Assembly: GCF_001899645.1 (NCBI RefSeq)
Contig: NZ_MKVV01000016.1
Location: 1 to 32,098 of the forward strand
Origin: Pseudonocardia sp. 73-21
GTDB taxonomy: Bacteria > Actinomycetota > Actinomycetes > Mycobacteriales > Pseudonocardiaceae
Length of the DNA: 32,098 nt
Direction of reading: 5' to 3'
The notes beneath the pieces were generated by a model. That model saw only the letters and a program-made list of their open reading frames with translations. It ran no database searches and was not told the DNA's origin. Each line of letters opens with the position of its first letter. The first letter of the stretch is position 1. Shown here piece by piece: positions 9,541 to 17,460 of the stretch. A program made the translations under genes and the position numbers.

Positions 9541-9607
9541 TCGTCTCGCGCTGAGACGAGCGGCCCTGTTCAAGTCGTTACCGCGTCGTGATCACACCGT
9601 GACGCGG
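9541..9607. promoter_or_regulatory. Divergent promoter region with two inverted repeats
   Basis: The 149-nt gap between the minus-strand hydrolase and the plus-strand OmpA gene contains TCGTCTC/GAGACGA (9541-9547 and 9553-9559, loop 5) and CCGCGTC/GACGCGG (9581-9587 and 9601-9607, loop 13, enclosing GTGATCAC). Such symmetric sites in a divergent promoter may be operators. No regulator gene is adjacent, so the factor is unknown. Confidence 0.35.
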
Positions 9608-9651
9608 GTCCGTGACCTTGTCCGATGATCGCATCGACACGGGGAGCAACC

Positions 9652-10197
9652 GTGGTGGATCTGCCGCTGTCGCCGTCCCGTGCCGGGTGGTGGGCCGCCC
9701 TCGTGGTGGTGCCGCTCGCTCTCGCCGGTGTGGCCCTGGCCTGGCCGGGGGTGCCGGGCCCTCCCGCCGTCCCCGTCCCCGTCACGGCCCCGGTCGCCGC
9801 CGGTGTCGCGCCCACCGCGCCGGCTCCGACGGTGGCTGCGGGGACCGCCGCCGCGTCCCGGCAGCGCGTGGCCGCCGCCCTCTCGTCGGTGCCGCCGCCC
9901 GTGTTCGCGGCCGACAGCGCCGTGCTCTCGGACGCCTCGCGGGCCGCCGTGGCCCGGGTCGCGGCCGTGCTCAGCGCCAACCCGTCCGTCGCGGTGTCGG
10001 TGGCGGGCTACTGCGCCGACACCCCGGGCCCGGCCGACGTGGCGCAGCGGCTCTCGGAGCAGCGGGCGGCCGTGGTGGCCGACGCGCTGGTGGCCGCGGG
10101 GATCGCCCGCGACCGCCTGACCACGGTCGGCCGGGGCGACACCGCTCCGCTCGCCACCCCGGCCGCCAGCAGGCGTGTCGAGATCCGGGTCGCGTAG
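9652..10197 (+). CDS. OmpA-domain membrane protein (ArfA/OmpATb-like layout)
   Basis: The 181-aa protein has an N-terminal TM helix (about 12-31), a Pro/Val/Ala-rich linker (32-68) and a C-terminal OmpA/MotB-like domain (about 80-181). That domain contains FAADSAVLSDASR, the LSEQRAAVVADALVAAGI helix and a terminal SRRVEIRV strand. Such domains bind peptidoglycan. GTG 9652 is preferred because GGGGAG (9641-9646) sits 5 nt before it. An ATG at 9625 would add nine residues but has no visible RBS. The next gene is a small single-TM protein 10 nt downstream. Together they resemble the mycobacterial arfA-arfB-arfC group, where ArfA (OmpATb) is an OmpA-domain envelope protein. Orthology is an inference; the central BON-type domain of ArfA is not evident here. 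Confidence 0.8.
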   Translation: MVDLPLSPSRAGWWAALVVVPLALAGVALAWPGVPGPPAVPVPVTAPVAAGVAPTAPAPTVAAGTAAASRQRVAAALSSVPPPVFAADSAVLSDASRAAVARVAAVLSANPSVAVSVAGYCADTPGPADVAQRLSEQRAAVVADALVAAGIARDRLTTVGRGDTAPLATPAASRRVEIRVA

Positions 10198-10207
10198 GAG
10201 GGACGGC

Positions 10208-10612
10208 ATGGTGGCGTGGTTCTTCGTGCAGGTCTGGGTGCTGTGTCTGGTGGCGTTCCTGCTGGGTGCGGCGGTGACCTGGATCGTGTTCGTGCGGCCG
10301 ATGCGGCGCGCCCGCGGGTCGGAGGTGACCGACTGGCCGGAGCTGCCGGCCTGGCCCACCGTCCGTCCGCCCGCCGAGCCGCCGGCCCGGGTGGAACCGG
10401 AACCCGACCCGGAACCCGACCCGGGACCGGTCACCGATCCCGCCCTCTCGGCGCTCGACGCCACCGGACGCCGGGTGGTGGCCGGGCCCGGAGCAGCGGC
10501 CGTCGACGCCCTCGACCGGCTCGGAGTGGTGCCCCCGATCCCCGGACAGTCCGCGGGTCCGCCCGCGCGGGCGCCCGACATCCCGGCGCAGTCCGGCCCG
10601 GCCGACCGCTGA
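10208..10612 (+). CDS. Small single-TM membrane protein, ArfC-like by layout
   Basis: This 134-aa protein has one N-terminal TM helix (about 4-27) followed by the basic RPMRRAR segment, so the tail is probably cytoplasmic. A Pro/Glu/Asp-rich stretch spans about 55-78 and the remainder is disordered-looking. The ATG at 10208 has a strong RBS (AGGAGGGA, 10196-10203) that overlaps the stop of the upstream OmpA gene. The frame is open further upstream, but that part is a shadow of the OmpA gene. The combination of small TM accessory protein and OmpA-domain protein recalls ArfB/ArfC of mycobacteria. The sequence alone does not prove it, and no enzymatic motif is present. Confidence 0.75.
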   Translation: MVAWFFVQVWVLCLVAFLLGAAVTWIVFVRPMRRARGSEVTDWPELPAWPTVRPPAEPPARVEPEPDPEPDPGPVTDPALSALDATGRRVVAGPGAAAVDALDRLGVVPPIPGQSAGPPARAPDIPAQSGPADR

Positions 10613-10616
10613 GACG

Positions 10617-10654
10617 ACGGAACCTCCCACGGCGCGGGGCCGGGGAGGTTCCGT
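10617..10654. terminator. Bidirectional terminator hairpin between convergent genes
   Basis: Perfect 12-bp stem: ACGGAACCTCCC (10617-10628) pairs with GGGAGGTTCCGT (10643-10654), with a 14-nt GC-rich loop. It starts 5 nt after the stop of the plus-strand ArfC-like gene and ends 15 nt before the stop of korB on the other strand. It can therefore serve both transcripts. No U-tract is present. Confidence 0.8.
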
Positions 10655-10669
10655 GGTGGTGGGGGGTGA

Positions 10670-11728
10670 TCAGCCGACGACGGCCCAGGTGTCGCGGCCG
10701 TTGAGCAGCGCCTGCAGGTCGGGAGTGCGGGTCTCGCGCTCGTGGTTGACCTGCGCGCGGGTGGCGTCGTCGTAGGTGGTGCGCGCGACGTCGCGGAAGA
10801 TGCCCGTGACCGTGTGGGTCAGGTCCTGGTCCGACAGCCGCGACAGCGCGAACGCGAGGTTGAGGTCGGCCTGGTCGTGCACCACGATGTCGGCCTCGTC
10901 GACCTCGTCGGTCTTCGCGACGCGCAGCCCGAACCCGTCCCGGACGACGGCGTAGGCGCCCTCGGTGCCGAAGCGGATCGGCTCACCGTGCCGGACGTCG
11001 ATGACGCGGGTGTCGGCGTCGTCGCCCTTGCGCAGGACGTCGAAGGACCCGTCGTTGAAGATCGGGCAGTCCTGGAAGATCTCCACCAGTGCCGACCCGC
11101 GGTGCGCGGCCGCGGCACCGAGGACCGCGGTGAGGCCCTTGCGGTCACTGTCCAGGGCCCGCCCGACGAACGTGGCCTCGGCCCCGAGCGCGAGCGAGAT
11201 CGGGTTGAAGGGGTGGTCGATCGAGCCGAAGGGGGTGGACTTGGTGATCTTCCCCTCTTCGGACGTGGGCGAGTACTGGCCCTTGGTGAGCCCGTAGATC
11301 CGGTTGTTGAACAGCAGGATCTTGAGGTTCACGTTGCGGCGCAACGCGTGGATCAGGTGGTTGCCGCCGATCGAGAGCGCGTCGCCGTCACCGGTGACGA
11401 CCCACACCGACAGGTCCGGCCGCGTGACGGCCAGGCCGGTGGCGATGGTCGGGGCGCGCCCGTGGATGGAGTGCATCCCGTAGGTGTTGAGGTAGTACGG
11501 GAACCGCGAGCTGCAGCCGATGCCCGACACGAACACCGTGTTCTCACGCCTGATGCCCAGCGTGGGGAGGAACTGCCGCACGGCGGCGAGCACGGCGTAG
11601 TCGCCGCAGCCCGGGCACCAGCGCACCTCCTGGTCGGAGGTGAAGTCCTTGGCGGTCTGCTTGTCGGTGGTCGTGGGGACCCCGTCGAGTCCCCCGATCG
11701 TCGGGAGACCCAGATCCAGCGCGGTCAT
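10670..11728 (-). CDS. korB: 2-oxoglutarate:ferredoxin oxidoreductase subunit beta (KorB)
   Basis: KorB carries the thiamine diphosphate and [4Fe-4S] centres of the oxygen-tolerant actinobacterial 2-oxoacid:ferredoxin oxidoreductase. That enzyme converts 2-oxoglutarate and CoA to succinyl-CoA while reducing ferredoxin. The 352-aa protein shows the TPP motif GDGDALSIGGNH (113-124) ending near NN at 141-142. Four cysteines suit the cluster: C38 and C41 (WCPGCGD), C72 (SGIGCSSR) and C221 (QDCPIF). The ATG start overlaps the korA stop (ATGA, 11725-11728), so the two subunits are translationally coupled. The 3' end faces a strong hairpin. No ferredoxin gene lies nearby. Confidence 0.94.
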   Translation of the reverse strand: MTALDLGLPTIGGLDGVPTTTDKQTAKDFTSDQEVRWCPGCGDYAVLAAVRQFLPTLGIRRENTVFVSGIGCSSRFPYYLNTYGMHSIHGRAPTIATGLAVTRPDLSVWVVTGDGDALSIGGNHLIHALRRNVNLKILLFNNRIYGLTKGQYSPTSEEGKITKSTPFGSIDHPFNPISLALGAEATFVGRALDSDRKGLTAVLGAAAAHRGSALVEIFQDCPIFNDGSFDVLRKGDDADTRVIDVRHGEPIRFGTEGAYAVVRDGFGLRVAKTDEVDEADIVVHDQADLNLAFALSRLSDQDLTHTVTGIFRDVARTTYDDATRAQVNHERETRTPDLQALLNGRDTWAVVG

Positions 11729-13605
11729 GCATGCACTCCAGACAGGTAGCTCAGGAAGAGATCCTGCAGTTCCTCGGCCTTGAACGGCAACCCGGTGACG
11801 TTGGTGTAGCTCTGCGCGTCGACGAGGTACTTCGCGCGCAGCAGCATCACCAGCTGCCCGAGGTTCATCTCGGGAACCAGCACCTTGTCGTAACGCCCCA
11901 GCACCTCGCCGAGGTTGGCCGGCATCGGGTTGAGGTGGCGCAGATGGGCGGTGGCGACCTTGTGCCCCAACGCCCGCACGCGTCGTGCGCCGGCGCCGAT
12001 GGGGCCGTAGGTGGAGCCCCAGCCGATCACCAGCAGGTCGGCGTCACCCGAGGGGTCGTCGACCTCGATGTCCGGGACCGTGATCCCGTCGATCTTCGCC
12101 GCGCGCAGCCGGACCATGCGGTCGTGGTTGGCGGGGTCGTAGGAGATCGAGCCGCGGCCGTCGGCCTTCTCCAGCCCGCCGATGCGGTGCTCCAGGCCCT
12201 TGGTGCCCGGCACGGCCCACGGACGGGCGAGCGTGTCGTCGTCGCGCAGGTAGGGCCAGAACTCGCCGGACCCGTCGGGGGCGTTGGGCTCGGTGGCGAA
12301 GTTCGGGTCGACCGGGGCCAGCGTGGTGGCGTCGGGGACCTTCCACGGCTCGGACCCGTTGGCCAGCGAGCCGTCCGAGAGCAGCAGGACCGGCGTGCGG
12401 TAGGTGACCGCGATGCGCACGGCCTCCAGCGCGGCGTCGAAGCAGTCACCCGGCGACTGCGGGGCCACGACCGGCACCGGCGCCTCGCCGTTGCGGCCGA
12501 ACATGGCCTGCAGCAGGTCGGCCTGCTCGGTCTTGGTGGGCAGGCCCGTGGACGGCCCGCCGCGCTGCACGTCGATGATCAGCAGCGGCAGCTCCAGGGC
12601 CACCGCGAGGCCGATCGTCTCCGACTTCAGCGCCACACCCGGGCCGGACGTGGTGGTGACGCCCAGCGCGCCACCGAAGGACGCCCCGAGCGCGGAGCCG
12701 ATGCCGGAGATCTCGTCCTCGGCCTGGAACGTCGTGACGTTGAACGACTTGTGCTTCGAGAGCTCGTGCAGGATGTCCGACGCCGGGGTGATCGGGTACG
12801 AGCCGAGGAACACCGGGAGCCCGGTGGTCTGCCCGGCCGCCACGATCCCGTAGGCGAGCGCCGTGTTGCCGGTGATCTGGCGGTAGGTGCCGGCGGGCAG
12901 CGGGGCGGGCTTCACCTCGTAGGTGACGGCGAACGCCTCGGTGGTCTCGCCGTAGGCGTGGCCGGCGCGGAAGGCCAGGATGTTGGCCTCGGCCAGGTCG
13001 GGGCGCCGCGCGAACTTCTCGCGCAGGAACCGCTCCGTGCCCTCGCTGGGCCGGTGGTACATCCACGACAGCAGGCCCAGGGCGAACATGTTCTTCGCCC
13101 GCTCGGCGTCCTTCTTCGACAGCCCCGTCTCCGCCAGCGCACCCATCGTGAGGGTGGCCATGGCGACCTCGTGCACCTGGTACTGCTCCAGCGACTCGTC
13201 CTCGAGCGGGTTCGCCGCGTACCCGACCTTGGTCAGGTTGCGCTTGGTGAACTCGTCGGTGTTGACGATCAGCACGCCGCCCGCGGGCAGGTCGGCGATG
13301 TTGGCCTTCAGCGCGGCCGGGTTCATCGCCACCAGCACGTCGGGGCGGTCACCGGGCGTCAGGATGTCGTAGTTCGCGAAGTGCAGCTGGAACGACGAGA
13401 CGCCCGGCAGGGTGCCGGCAGGCGCCCGGATCTCCGCGGGGAAGTTGGGCAGCGTGGAGAGGTCGTTGCCGAACGCGGCGGTCTCGGAGGTGAACCGGTC
13501 ACCCGTGAGCTGCATGCCGTCACCCGAGTCACCCGCGAAACGGATGACGACGCGGTCCTTCTGCACGACCTCGGGCTGGTCGACGGCGGTGTCGGTGGTG
13601 GTCAT
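11725..13605 (-). CDS. korA: 2-oxoglutarate:ferredoxin oxidoreductase subunit alpha (KorA)
   Basis: KorA is the fused gamma-alpha subunit of the ferredoxin-linked 2-oxoacid oxidoreductase. The 626-aa product begins with the gamma domain (RVVIRFAGDSGDGMQLTGDRF at 18-38, then NFPAEIRAPAGTLPGVSSFQ). The alpha/pyrimidine-binding domain follows (NTALAYGIVAAGQTTGLPVFLGSYPITPASDILHE), and then the C-terminal transketolase-like domain with GWGSTYGPIGAG. The order and length match actinobacterial KorA (Mtb Rv2455c type). The ATG at 13603-13605 is chosen because the 35 upstream in-frame residues are Arg-rich and unlike family N-termini. In mycobacteria this enzyme supports the TCA cycle during fatty acid use, which would suit the downstream beta-oxidation-type gene. 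Confidence 0.94.
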   Translation of the reverse strand: MTTTDTAVDQPEVVQKDRVVIRFAGDSGDGMQLTGDRFTSETAAFGNDLSTLPNFPAEIRAPAGTLPGVSSFQLHFANYDILTPGDRPDVLVAMNPAALKANIADLPAGGVLIVNTDEFTKRNLTKVGYAANPLEDESLEQYQVHEVAMATLTMGALAETGLSKKDAERAKNMFALGLLSWMYHRPSEGTERFLREKFARRPDLAEANILAFRAGHAYGETTEAFAVTYEVKPAPLPAGTYRQITGNTALAYGIVAAGQTTGLPVFLGSYPITPASDILHELSKHKSFNVTTFQAEDEISGIGSALGASFGGALGVTTTSGPGVALKSETIGLAVALELPLLIIDVQRGGPSTGLPTKTEQADLLQAMFGRNGEAPVPVVAPQSPGDCFDAALEAVRIAVTYRTPVLLLSDGSLANGSEPWKVPDATTLAPVDPNFATEPNAPDGSGEFWPYLRDDDTLARPWAVPGTKGLEHRIGGLEKADGRGSISYDPANHDRMVRLRAAKIDGITVPDIEVDDPSGDADLLVIGWGSTYGPIGAGARRVRALGHKVATAHLRHLNPMPANLGEVLGRYDKVLVPEMNLGQLVMLLRAKYLVDAQSYTNVTGLPFKAEELQDLFLSYLSGVHA

Positions 13606-13667
13606 GTCGAGGTCGGTCCCACTTCCGGTGCGGTGACGGGCTGCAGAGCGCTCTCCGGCGAGGTTAA

Positions 13668-13731
13668 CTCCCGGTGGGAGCGATCGTCGCCTGACCCTGG
13701 CAGATCTCACAGCACCGGATTCCGGTGGGAG
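13668..13731. promoter_or_regulatory. Palindromes and CCGGTGGGAG direct repeat upstream of korA
   Basis: A 15-bp palindrome, CACCGGA-T-TCCGGTG (13713-13727), and a smaller one, CTCCC-GGT-GGGAG (13668-13680), lie between the echA-like stop/start region and korA. CCGGTGGGAG occurs twice (13671-13680 and 13722-13731). The palindrome is 10 nt upstream of the stop codon on the plus map, which means it follows korA's start upstream on the minus strand. It may be an operator for korAB or a terminator stem for the preceding enoyl-CoA hydratase-family transcript, or both. Confidence 0.4.
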
Positions 13732-13736
13732 GAACG

Positions 13737-14489
13737 TCAGCGGCTGCTGCTGATCCGCTGCTGGAGCGCGGCGAGCCGCTGCTTGAAGTCGTCGGAGCGC
13801 ACCGACTCTGCCTGCGCCCGCACCTCGACGGTGACGGCCTCGGCGCGCGACGTCATCCCCGCGGTCAGCTGCAGCGTCGCCTTGGTGGCGACGGCGAGCT
13901 CGCGGTTCGCGGCGGCGGCGCGGCCCGCCAGCTCCAGCGCGGCCGCCACGACGTCGTCGGCCACCCGGTGCACGAGCCCGATCCGCTCCGCCTCCGCGGC
14001 GTCGACGGCCTCCCCGAACAGGCTCATCGCCGCGGCGCCCTGCGGGCCCAGCACGCGGTTGATCATCCAGGTGTAGCCGCCGCCGGGGTGCAGCCCGAGC
14101 TGCAGGAACCGGGTGTCGAACTTCGCCCGCGGGCCGGCCAGGCGCAGGTCGGCGGCCAGCGCGAGGTTCAGCCCGGCGCCCACGGCGGCGCCGTTGACGG
14201 CGGCGATGGTGGGCAGCGGGCAGTCGGCGATCGCGAGGAATCCGGAGTAGACGCGGCGCAGCGTGGCCGGGTCGGCGGTCGCGAGCTCGGAGAGGTCGCC
14301 ACCCGCGCAGAACGCCGGGTCCTCCCCGGTGACGACGATCGCGCCCACGCCGTCGTCGGCGACGGCGGCGGCCACGGCGGCCACGAGCTTCTCCGACAGC
14401 TCCAGGTCCATCGCGTTGCGCCGCGACGGGTTGGACAGGGTGAGGACCGCTACCCGGTCCTCGATCTCAGTGCGGACGTCTGTGGCCAT
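13737..14489 (-). CDS. Enoyl-CoA hydratase/isomerase-family protein lacking hydratase glutamates
   Basis: The 250-aa crotonase-fold protein shows the two oxyanion-hole segments: CAGGDLSEL (61-69) and NGAAVGAGLNLALAADLRLA (99-118). By alignment from memory to rat mitochondrial enoyl-CoA hydratase, the two catalytic glutamates (E144, E164) fall at F128 and A154. True hydratase activity is therefore doubtful. It may be another crotonase-family enzyme or an acyl-CoA binder, as reported for Mtb EchA6. The ATG at 14487-14489 is used because the upstream open frame is a shadow of the next gene. It lies 131 nt upstream of korA on the same strand. Confidence 0.85.
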   Translation of the reverse strand: MATDVRTEIEDRVAVLTLSNPSRRNAMDLELSEKLVAAVAAAVADDGVGAIVVTGEDPAFCAGGDLSELATADPATLRRVYSGFLAIADCPLPTIAAVNGAAVGAGLNLALAADLRLAGPRAKFDTRFLQLGLHPGGGYTWMINRVLGPQGAAAMSLFGEAVDAAEAERIGLVHRVADDVVAAALELAGRAAAANRELAVATKATLQLTAGMTSRAEAVTVEVRAQAESVRSDDFKQRLAALQQRISSSR

Positions 14490-14535
14490 GGGGGCATCCT
14501 GCCCGGGACGGGGCCTCCGCGTCGTGTCGCACCGG

Positions 14536-15318
14536 TCACGCCGGACGTCGGCCCCACGCCGAGACCAGCGGTGACGTGGCCAGGTCGAGGCGGCCGGCGT
14601 CGACGGCGGCCAGGTGCGCCCCGATCTCGTCGGCCGTGGCCAGTCCGGCGTCGAGCAGCCGGTCGCGGATCTGCAGGACGGTGGCCCGTTCCAGCACGGC
14701 GCAGGCGGGTCCGGTGATCGGGAAGAACGCGTCGGCCGCGACCTCCACCAGCCCCGCCTCACGGAGCCGCCGGGGCAGGGTGCGGCCGTAGGCGAGGTCC
14801 ACCCCGCGTCCGGCCATCAGCGTGCGGAAGCCGGTCTTGAGCCGGTTGGCGAGCGCCTGCTCGGGCCCGGCCTCGTCGGGGCAGACCAGCGGCTGCAGGG
14901 CCGGGTCGGCCTCCTCGAGCAGCAGCCATCCACCGGGTCGCAGCGCTGCCACCAGCGACGCGAGCACGTGGTCGCGTTCGGGCAGGTGCACCAGCACCAG
15001 CCGGGCATGCACGACGTCGAAGGGGCCGTCCGGCGCCGGGTCGGCCGCGACGTCGTGGGTGCGGACCTCGCACCCGGCGAGCCCGCGCAGCCACCGGGTG
15101 TCGATGTCGGTGGCCAGCACGTGCCCGGACGGGCCGACGCGCCCGGCCAACCACGCCGGCACGCTCGGGCCGCCCGCGCCGACCTCCCACACCCGGCTCC
15201 CCGCACCGAGGCCGAGACGGTCCAGGTGCCGGAAGGTGACCGGATCGAACAGCTCCGCGAAGGCGCCGAACCGCGCGCCGGCCTCGGTCCGGGCGTTGTC
15301 GAGCAGGTACTCGTTCAC
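14536..15318 (-). CDS. Class I SAM-dependent methyltransferase
   Basis: The 260-aa protein has the Rossmann-type SAM site VWEVGAGGPSVPAWL (motif I) and the acidic loop ATDIDTRWL (motif II). The FDVVHARLVLVHLPER and LRPGGWLLLEEADP segments (motifs III/IV) follow. The C-terminal half would set substrate choice and is not diagnostic, so the substrate is unknown. Its GTG start (15316-15318) overlaps the TetR stop by 4 nt (GTGA). It is therefore coupled to the regulator, which suggests that its dose follows TetR autoregulation. The 3' end is 46 nt before the enoyl-CoA hydratase-family start. Confidence 0.88.
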   Translation of the reverse strand: MNEYLLDNARTEAGARFGAFAELFDPVTFRHLDRLGLGAGSRVWEVGAGGPSVPAWLAGRVGPSGHVLATDIDTRWLRGLAGCEVRTHDVAADPAPDGPFDVVHARLVLVHLPERDHVLASLVAALRPGGWLLLEEADPALQPLVCPDEAGPEQALANRLKTGFRTLMAGRGVDLAYGRTLPRRLREAGLVEVAADAFFPITGPACAVLERATVLQIRDRLLDAGLATADEIGAHLAAVDAGRLDLATSPLVSAWGRRPA

Positions 15319-15914
15319 GGTCTCGGCCCGGCGAACGCCGCCAGCTGGCCGGCGAACGCGTCCAACGCGGCGACGGCGGCGTCGCTGTCCCGGTCCACCA
15401 GCCACGCGAGCGTCACGCCGTCGGTCACGACGATGAACATGCGCGCGAGCTGCTCCACCGGCAGCGTCCACGTCACACCGCACCCCTCGGCGATCTCCTC
15501 GAGCGTCTCCCGGGCGGTGCGGTGGTAGGCCGCGTACTGCTGTTCCGCGACGCCGGAGAGTCCCGGGTCGTTCAGGGCGTGCTGGGTCAGCGCCATGAGC
15601 ACCGACTCACGCCCGGGGTCGTCCTCGACGGTCTGCCAGTAGAACCCCAGCGTCACGCGCAGCGACTCGGCCACGGTGGGGCGGATGTGCGTGCCGTCGG
15701 CACGGGCGGCGGTCAGCGCGTCCAGGGTCTGGGTGGTGAGCTCGTCGAGCAGCTCCTGCTTGGACGCGAAGCAGTAGTGGAACGAGGCCAGCGGCGCTCC
15801 GGCCTCGATGCAGATCGCCCGGGTCGTGGCCCTGGCGAACCCGTCGCGGCCGATGACGCGGAACGCCGCCGCCACCAGCTGCCGGCGACGGTCCTCGGCG
15901 GACACCCGCGCCAT
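15315..15914 (-). CDS. TetR-family transcriptional regulator
   Basis: The 199-aa protein has a TetR-type N-terminal helix-turn-helix: RRRQLVAAAFRVIGRDGFARATTRAI, then IEAGAPLASFHYCFASKQELLDEL (about 9-60). This is followed by an all-helical ligand-binding domain. The variation FHYCF in place of the usual LYYHF/ FYYHF recognition-helix end is normal for the family. An RBS (GGGAGG) precedes the ATG at 15912-15914. The gene diverges from a permease operon, with a perfect palindrome 18 nt upstream of its start. It most likely represses itself, the coupled methyltransferase and the permease operon. The inducer is unknown. Confidence 0.92.
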   Translation of the reverse strand: MARVSAEDRRRQLVAAAFRVIGRDGFARATTRAICIEAGAPLASFHYCFASKQELLDELTTQTLDALTAARADGTHIRPTVAESLRVTLGFYWQTVEDDPGRESVLMALTQHALNDPGLSGVAEQQYAAYHRTARETLEEIAEGCGVTWTLPVEQLARMFIVVTDGVTLAWLVDRDSDAAVAALDAFAGQLAAFAGPRP

Positions 15915-15931
15915 GAAACCTCCCTACTGGG

Positions 15932-15952
15932 TCAACCGTCCAAGACGGTTGA
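15932..15952. promoter_or_regulatory. Perfect 21-bp palindrome, probable TetR operator
   Basis: TCAACCGTC (15932-15940) and GACGGTTGA (15944-15952) are perfect inverted arms around CAA. The site lies between the divergent TetR and permease starts. A -35-like TTGACA (15949-15954) for the permease overlaps the right arm, so a bound dimer would block RNA polymerase. On the other strand TTGACC overlaps the left arm. Size and position are typical of TetR autoregulatory operators. Confidence 0.75.
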
Positions 15953-16008
15953 CATACATGTGTCGCACGTCGCACCCTGATCCGCAACCCGAGCCAGGGA
16001 GGCCGCAC

Positions 16009-17460
16009 GTGAGCGACAACTTCGGCTATGCCACCCAGTTTCCCCGAGTCCTGCGCCGCTTCGCGCTCTTCGCGGTGGCGTTCTCGATCGTCTCCATCAC
16101 CACCGGCATCTTCCTCAACTACTCCTACGGCCTGACGACGATGGGCCCGGCGGCCGTGTGGCTGTGGCCGGTCGCGGCGACCGGGCAGTTCCTGGTGGTG
16201 CTCGTGCTGGCCGAGCTGGCCGGCCACTACCCGCTGGCCGGGGCCAACTACCAGTGGTCGGCGCGGCTCGTCGGCTCCCGGTTCGGCTACCTCGTCGGCG
16301 CGCTGGGCGTGCTGTACGGCGCGGTCGGGCTGCCCGGCATCGCGCTGCTCGGGCTGGCCCCGCTCACCGCCACCGTCCTGGGCCTCGACGCCGGGGATAC
16401 CCGCCTGCTGCTGTTCATCGCGATCCTCGCGCTCGTGATCGCGTACCTGATCAACATCGTGCGCGTGCAGCTCGCGGCCCGGGTCAACAACGTCGCCGTG
16501 TTCGCCGAGATCATCGGCACTGTCGTGCTGAGCGTCGTGGTGTTCGTGCTGTGGGTGCAGGGCTCCGGCGGCACCCCCGACGGCGGGCACGGCCTGGGCT
16601 TCCTGGCGACGACGGTACCGGGCGCGGTCTTCCCCGACGCGCTCGTCGGCGGCGCGCTCGTCGGGATCTTCACGCTCGTCGGCTTCGAGGCGGCCGCCGA
16701 CATGGCCGAGGAGGCCGTGGACGCCCGGCGCACGGTGCCGCGGGCGATGATCCTGTCCGTCGTGGTGTCCGGGGTGCTGGGCTGGGCCGCGCTGATCGGC
16801 TTCACCGTCGCGATCCCCGACCTGGCCTCGGTCTCCGCCTCGCCCGTGCCGCTGGCCGCGATCGCGGAGTACTGGCTCGGCCCGGTGCTGACGAAGGGGT
16901 TCCTCGCGATCGTGGTGTTCTCGATGTTCGCGCTGGTCGTGGTGGCCGCCGCGTCGAACTCCCGGCTGATCTTCGCCATGGCCCGCGACGGGATGCTGCC
17001 GTTCTCGAAGGCGCTGCGGCGCGTCAACCCGCGCACCTCGACCCCCGTGCCGGCGCTGGTCACCTCGCTCGTGGTGTGCCTGGTGCTGCTGGCCTACGGC
17101 ACCGCCGACGGCAACGCGTTCGCCGTGCTGGTGGGGGCCACGGCGCTGGTGCCCTACCTCGTCTACGTGCTGACGCTCGGCGGTTACCTGGCGAAACGCC
17201 GGTCGATCGTCGCCGCCGCCGAAGGCGGGTTCCGGCTCGGTGCCGCCGCACTGCCCGTCGCGGTGCTGGCGATGCTGTGGCTGGTCGCGGTGATCGCCGC
17301 ACTGACCCTGCCCGAGGACTTCCGCTCCGCCGACTACGTGGTGCTCGGAGCGCTGGCCCTGGCCGGGCTCTGGTACGTCGCGGCGCTGCGCAGGCGGTTG
17401 GCCGACGGGACGGCGGGCATCGGGTCCGCCGCCGCGAACGAGAAGGCGGAAGTGGCATGA
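16009..17460 (+). CDS. APC-family amino acid/polyamine permease
   Basis: The 483-aa protein has about 12 TM helices and the APC-superfamily features. These include an N-terminal SIVSITTGIFLNYSYGL helix break, AELAGHYPLAGANYQWSARL, GFEAAADMAEEAVDARRTVPRAM (the conserved E-x-x-x-P cytoplasmic loop), and SNSRLIFAMARDGMLP. It resembles bacterial amino acid transporters with GABA-permease-like arrangement, but the substrate cannot be read from sequence. The GTG at 16009 is preceded by GGGAGG (15998-16003). The frame is open further upstream only as a shadow of the TetR gene. It overlaps the next gene by 4 nt (ATGA) and is the first gene of a three-gene operon under probable TetR control. Confidence 0.9.
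   Translation: MSDNFGYATQFPRVLRRFALFAVAFSIVSITTGIFLNYSYGLTTMGPAAVWLWPVAATGQFLVVLVLAELAGHYPLAGANYQWSARLVGSRFGYLVGALGVLYGAVGLPGIALLGLAPLTATVLGLDAGDTRLLLFIAILALVIAYLINIVRVQLAARVNNVAVFAEIIGTVVLSVVVFVLWVQGSGGTPDGGHGLGFLATTVPGAVFPDALVGGALVGIFTLVGFEAAADMAEEAVDARRTVPRAMILSVVVSGVLGWAALIGFTVAIPDLASVSASPVPLAAIAEYWLGPVLTKGFLAIVVFSMFALVVVAAASNSRLIFAMARDGMLPFSKALRRVNPRTSTPVPALVTSLVVCLVLLAYGTADGNAFAVLVGATALVPYLVYVLTLGGYLAKRRSIVAAAEGGFRLGAAALPVAVLAMLWLVAVIAALTLPEDFRSADYVVLGALALAGLWYVAALRRRLADGTAGIGSAAANEKAEVA

Noticed and set aside
16158..17456. Upstream extension of the oxidase frame into the permease gene
   Set aside because: The extension is Arg/Ala-rich shadow sequence. The ATG at 17457, overlapping the permease stop, gives the family's N-terminus.
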